64,000 nt of DNA. Origin: Siderastrea siderea (lineage: Eukaryota > Cnidaria > Anthozoa > Scleractinia > Rhizangiidae). A program made the position numbers and the translations under genes. Under the pieces are notes generated by a model that saw only the letters and a list, made by a program, of their open reading frames with translations, ran no database searches and had not been told where the DNA came from. Shown piece after piece: positions 59,537-64,000 of this stretch. The stretch covers positions 5,713,001-5,777,000 of the forward strand of contig OZ034978.1 of the NCBI GenBank assembly GCA_964030785.1. Reading direction: 5' to 3'. How positions within the stretch are numbered: the first letter of the stretch is position 1; each line of letters opens with the position of its first letter.

Positions 59537-62500
59537 TTGACCTGTGGATAAGAATACAACTTATGTTAGATAGTGTTGTTCGAACTCTTAAAAGTTTCCC
59601 TGTAAAAGTAATCAATTTAACAGACATTCATACATTCATTCAAACATAATTTGCAACTGGTTACAAATTAATTTTGTGAACACTGCTCACTTTTTTGGAA
59701 CGTTATACTTTCTTTTCTATTGCTATTTTCTTTAACATCGTTTGCCAAAAGTTCTCTGCACATCAATGCTAAAGAGTTATTACTCTTAAGAAAGTTATCA
59801 CAAGAGATTATCATCCTTATTTAAGGCAAATTTACTGAATTTATGAAAAATCGCTAGTTCAAGTACTTGCTAAGTGTTAAATTTGTTTAGAAAGTGAAAG
59901 AGAATTGTTTTAAATCTTCTAAAACCATTTGAGAAAGAAATTTTTCAGCTAAATCCTGGTAGTGAAACTGATCGCCAAATTAAAGTTACGCTAAGTATAG
60001 TAACCTTAAGGTTTATAAAGCACCAACCTTGTTAGTGTGGCTATCATCCGAAGAAAATGATGCACTTCTCACTATTACAGAATCTTTTATCTCTTGTGAA
60101 CAGCCGGGTTTGATGTGAAAACATGTTTTAGACACGTTCTGAAGCTTGTTACGTGTGTGATGTGTAAATATGGCAAGCACTCCCATTGGCTAGATCATTT
60201 CACAATTGACCAGTAAAAAGCATCGTTTTGTTCTATGTTGTTTTGACGAGTTACAACCTAAAACGAGTTTGAGTTTAACATGAAAATAACAAACACCCAA
60301 AATACGTTTTTCTTTGCATGTGGATCTTTCTTTCTTTCTTTCTCTTGTTTTTTCTAGCTTTTAACGTTTTACACTGAAACCGCTTCAAAGCTGACTTAAA
60401 CAGGGTATAATAAAAAAATGCCTACTAGGATAATCCTTAATTTCAAGATTACAAAAAAAGTCAAAATTGTAAGACAAAATGACTGAAAGTAGGATATTTA
60501 TTTGTTTGGATTTTTCAGTATAACTTAACTTATCAGAAAACACTTTGTAGAAGGGCGACGACTTAACATAGCGGTATGTTATTTCAACAAAACCTTTATC
60601 AAAATTTGGGTGAAAGTCACACGCAACCGAAGAACTATCAAATAGTAGGGTCTATAGTAAAGGTGTTGTTTTGAATAAATGTGAAAGTACGACGTCTGAC
60701 GAGTTTTCTTTACAGTTCTAACAATGAAGTATTCTGGCGTATAAAGATTATGTCAGTGAACAAACGTAAGCTTCAAGAGTAATTGTGATTGTACAAAATT
60801 GCGAGTCATTCATTTTAGATCCCTTCCGCACTTAAATAAGCATATACATCAAATGAATCATTAATCCTGTTTTGAAAGAACTAAAAAGTTCAGTAAAAAA
60901 AATTAAGTTACGAGAACACAAAAGGTTATTAGGTCAAAATGGACTAATCCATGTAAAATAGTCCCTTGATTTATTGCAAAAATTCATCTATAAATTTCTA
61001 AATCGTTGGATATTTAATAAGAAAGATGGTAAACTTTTTCCATACTCTTAAAAACGAGACAGTTTATTCACTTACCTTTGAAGTATATCTCATTTCCTGA
61101 GTCGTCTAAATATTTACAAATATCTAGATGATAGGAGAAAAACAAGAAAAGAAGTGTAAAGTTAAATTTAACAGCAAAACAAGAAAAGAATTGCAGACAA
61201 GAAAGAAACTACAAGCTTACACGGTCAGTTCTCTTCAATCCCTTCTTATCGATGTTTGGAAAAAACGTTTTTTCCTAGTTAACCAAACACTATTTCGTGC
61301 TTTGTTTAATTTGCTTCTCGTCAGAACAAGTTTGTGAAACAGCATAGGTATTAATTATTATTTTTATGATTCTAACAAGCAGTACTATTCGTTAGCACTG
61401 TTTGTATAATCCTTGGCTCGTCCAATCGGATAGCGTCTTCCATTTCTGTGTTGCTATCTTTTGCGTCCTGAATTGGTGTGAGATGAATGTTGTTTCTTTA
61501 TTTGTAAAATAGTTTGGAATTCCGCAAAAATACACTAAACTGCGAAAATAAAATACCTATAGAATGAGATTACAGTAATCTAATATATCGGTGTTTCCTT
61601 CTTTTTCTGTATTGATATATCTTTGTATTTTATTTTCTGGATTGATTTTATTTTCCTCCAGGAATCATACTCGCAGGCTAACTGTATTTCTTTCAGCAAA
61701 AGTTAGCGGTTTTTCCATCGCAAAAATTTGAGGTCGCCAAGAAAGAAATATCCTCATTTACAAGCAGGGAATGTCAACAATTTTTCCAAATTCTTGGGTA
61801 TTCAGTGTTGTCTCGAAAGTTCGCCTTTCAAAACTAGCGAGATCTTCGACCAGTTGTCGCGAAAATTTCCTGCGAGGTAAAGCAGAACTTGCCGGGTTCT
61901 GTGATTTGCTCTTTTTGGTTTGATTCTTAACTCGCGTGTTAATCCTAATACACAACACTTAACTTTTATTTGAGGAAATGTCGAATACCTGACTCGGTAG
62001 TTTCTTTCAAGGTCAGTTTCTTAAGATCGAATGAAGTCCTCATCAAAAACTCTAAAACAAGCGAAAAGGACGTAGCTTATGATTAATCTGCTGCCATTTT
62101 TTTTTTTTTGCGAGAAAACCATTGAATGCATACCAGTTAACATATGAACTTAACATACGTAGCCAAAATCATTTACCTGTAAAGTAATTCAGCACCAAGG
62201 GTGTCAGGCGAAAACAAGAAGCTGAAACGGTTGTTCGAAAACAGATAAATGATAATCAACAAAGTCGCTGTGTGGTTACATTGTTAGCGTCTTCATGCAG
62301 TCTTTTAATCTTGCCAATGTTGGGAATTGTTTTTCTTTCTTGCTTTGTTTAGCTAGGTTTTTGACAGAACAAGTTCGTTCCTTTCTAAAAGCTGTAAAAG
62401 GCTGTAACGGTTTGATTAATCACTGATTAGTCCCGTGAAATAGCGTTTTCCGTATCAGTTTTTCTATCGTTTATCAGGATACTGAAAAAACTGGTGTCTC

Positions 62501-64000
62501 ATGTTTTTAACGTCTCTGTATTTAAAAAGACAGTTGACAATAATTATTGCGACTCAGCACATTACTACTGTGCAAACTGAATAAAATATTTTTGACTAAA
62601 GACAAACGAATGCAGGAGTCGAAAAGTTTAGACTGTTTAAGAGCGTGTGAGAGTGAAAGGCTTCAAGAGGCCATTCATTGTGATGAAAATTTCAGCAGAT
62701 TCAAACCCTGCGATAGACTTGCAGTCACAAGTCCACTTTCACTTTAGAGGTACGAGCGGTCAAGTTGCGCAAGTTCTTTAGGGACGATTACAAAGAAATT
62801 GGGGGCGAAAAAACTAACATACGAAAAATAAGAATTGGAAGACACTTTTGAAAGGATGAGGGTGCGTAAGACTTTTAGCCTAAAGAAGAGCGAGAAAATG
62901 AATTAAGAGAAACTGTTTTCGATCGGTTTAGTTGATCAACGTTTTAAACTGCCATTAAACTTGGTTGAAACGGTTGAACGCATGGCTCCGAGAAGCTAAA
63001 CAGTTGGACTTGAAATGTTCTACTAGGACGATTCAAACAATCCAGTCGCACCTTGGGGCCTATAAGTTTGTTTGACGAGTTTGTGCAAAAGGTCTGTGAG
63101 CTTTTCCTTTTTTCTGTTGTTACTTCTTGTAAGTGTGGACATAACAAAATTCTGTGCTGGAGCTCGCCGAAGGGTTGCTTGGATTTTGTCATTTTAAAAG
63201 TGCATTTGCGACACAGTTTTTTTTACAAAATTGCTCTATTCCACGGAACAACAGATGCCTCATGATTCTCGGCGTGATTAAACACTTTTTTTCTTGTTTT
63301 CACGCTAGCAAGATTGGTACGTAAAACTAGCAGTAATGTTATCATGGATTGAAGGAGTGCGTACCAAACGTTCCAGATTAGCGTACCCATTAGTGATAAA
63401 CCCTCCTTTCGGAATGTTGTAGTTGCTAACTCAGTAAATCAATTTGCTGCATTGGTTCGTTTTGCTTACATTAAACGTCTTTCGAAACCAAAAGTAAGAG
63501 GCTATTTTGTACTTTTTTTTGCAGAAAAAACTACTTATCGATGCTTGTAACAGAGTGTAAAATTAATCAAAACGTAAATTAAAATCTCCCGCCGTTGATA
63601 TTACAGAAATGGGCTAAAAATTAACTAGGCCCCAAAGATTTCTAATATGTGAGTGAATTACATCGTATTGATTAAAAAAAAGTTAATCTGAGAAATAGCT
63701 TTTGTCTACGAATTCACATAATGTAATATACGTGGACAACTTTAGCGAGAAAAAAATGCTGAATGCGAGTCACACTGAATTTTAGTGAACATATTTATCC
63801 TTTATCTTTCAAGTTATTCAGCGCCCGCATACTTGTCTGAGAGGAAACGAAATCTAAACAAAGAAAGAGAACGGGTTGTTAGATGTAATACAATAACAAG
63901 AGAATAATTTGAAAATTAAACAAGGGAAAGGAACAGGTCGTTTCAAAGGAATACCTGTTTGGAAAATAGCTAATCTCTTCAGTTTTTCGGGTATAGCAGT
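59537..64000. other. Host non-coding DNA, duplication unit 3 (runs off the window)
   Basis: Collinear with units 1 and 2 (for example 60180 with 25245 and 39960; 61128 with 26383; 63840 with 29530). Part of the CCAAT promoter cluster present in units 1 and 2 is deleted near 60290-60305. The homologue of the host sequence at the Polinton site is diverged near 59570-59600. No coding exon recognised; a third RAD51C-like copy would be expected beyond the right edge. Confidence 0.6.

Overview
The window is animal genomic DNA, most likely from a cnidarian (stony coral or sea anemone). The flanks are AT-rich, intron-bearing and full of diverged repeats. They carry collagen-like genes whose C-terminal exon is recognisably that of CTHRC1 (collagen triple helix repeat containing 1), exons of a RAD51C-like recombinase, and a LINE of a type common in cnidarian genomes. 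The species cannot be fixed from sequence alone.

About a third of the window, 1571-24637 (23,067 bp), is one complete Polinton/Maverick (adintovirus-like) element. It has terminal inverted repeats of about 405 bp starting with AG and ending with CT, a perfect 6-bp target duplication (AACCTC), and a largely uninterrupted gene set. Left to right: a repeat-rich left arm (1571-4500); a structural protein of the MSFY(V/I)TL family; a leftward SLOG-like Rossmann protein; a double GRF-type zinc-finger protein; a small unknown; a retrovirus-type integrase with C-terminal chromodomain; two more MSFYVTL paralogues; four small basic core-like proteins; a double-jelly-roll major capsid protein; an adenain-like cysteine protease; a tRNA-like Pol III gene; a packaging ATPase; a glycine-rich protein; a two-transmembrane SLATT-like protein; several small basic or zinc-binding proteins; a parvovirus-type phospholipase A2; a leftward acidic protein; a 1362-aa protein-primed DNA polymerase B; and a right arm of short tandem repeats. 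Polymerase, integrase, capsid, protease, ATPase and PLA2 together are what a virion-forming, integrating virus would need. Many genes have their own TATA box 40-65 bp ahead of the start codon, often inside the preceding gene. Many small basic proteins carry an Arg-rich stretch followed by Q-R-G-G, a plausible site for the element's own protease.

The host DNA is a tandem segmental duplication. Each unit has a leftward CTHRC1-like gene, a long non-coding stretch and a rightward RAD51C-like gene. Copy A (210-1359, last exon off the left edge) has the Polinton about 210 bp upstream of its start codon. Copy B (37208-39297) looks intact. Copy C (53633-59536) has an in-frame stop in the collagen exon and a roughly 4-kb intron load of retroelement debris: a LINE split by a small DNA transposon, then a Penelope-like fragment. 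The RAD51C-like copies (33200-35628 and 47708-52043) both lack the N-terminal/Walker A exons and carry different lesions, so both look like pseudogenes. Unit 2 preserves the unoccupied paralogue of the Polinton insertion site near 39571-39590.

The most notable observations are the Pol III tRNA-like gene with an extended central hairpin (perfect A and B boxes, 9-T terminator) between the protease and ATPase genes, the SLOG plus SLATT-like pair in one element, and an OTU-like region at the polymerase N-terminus.
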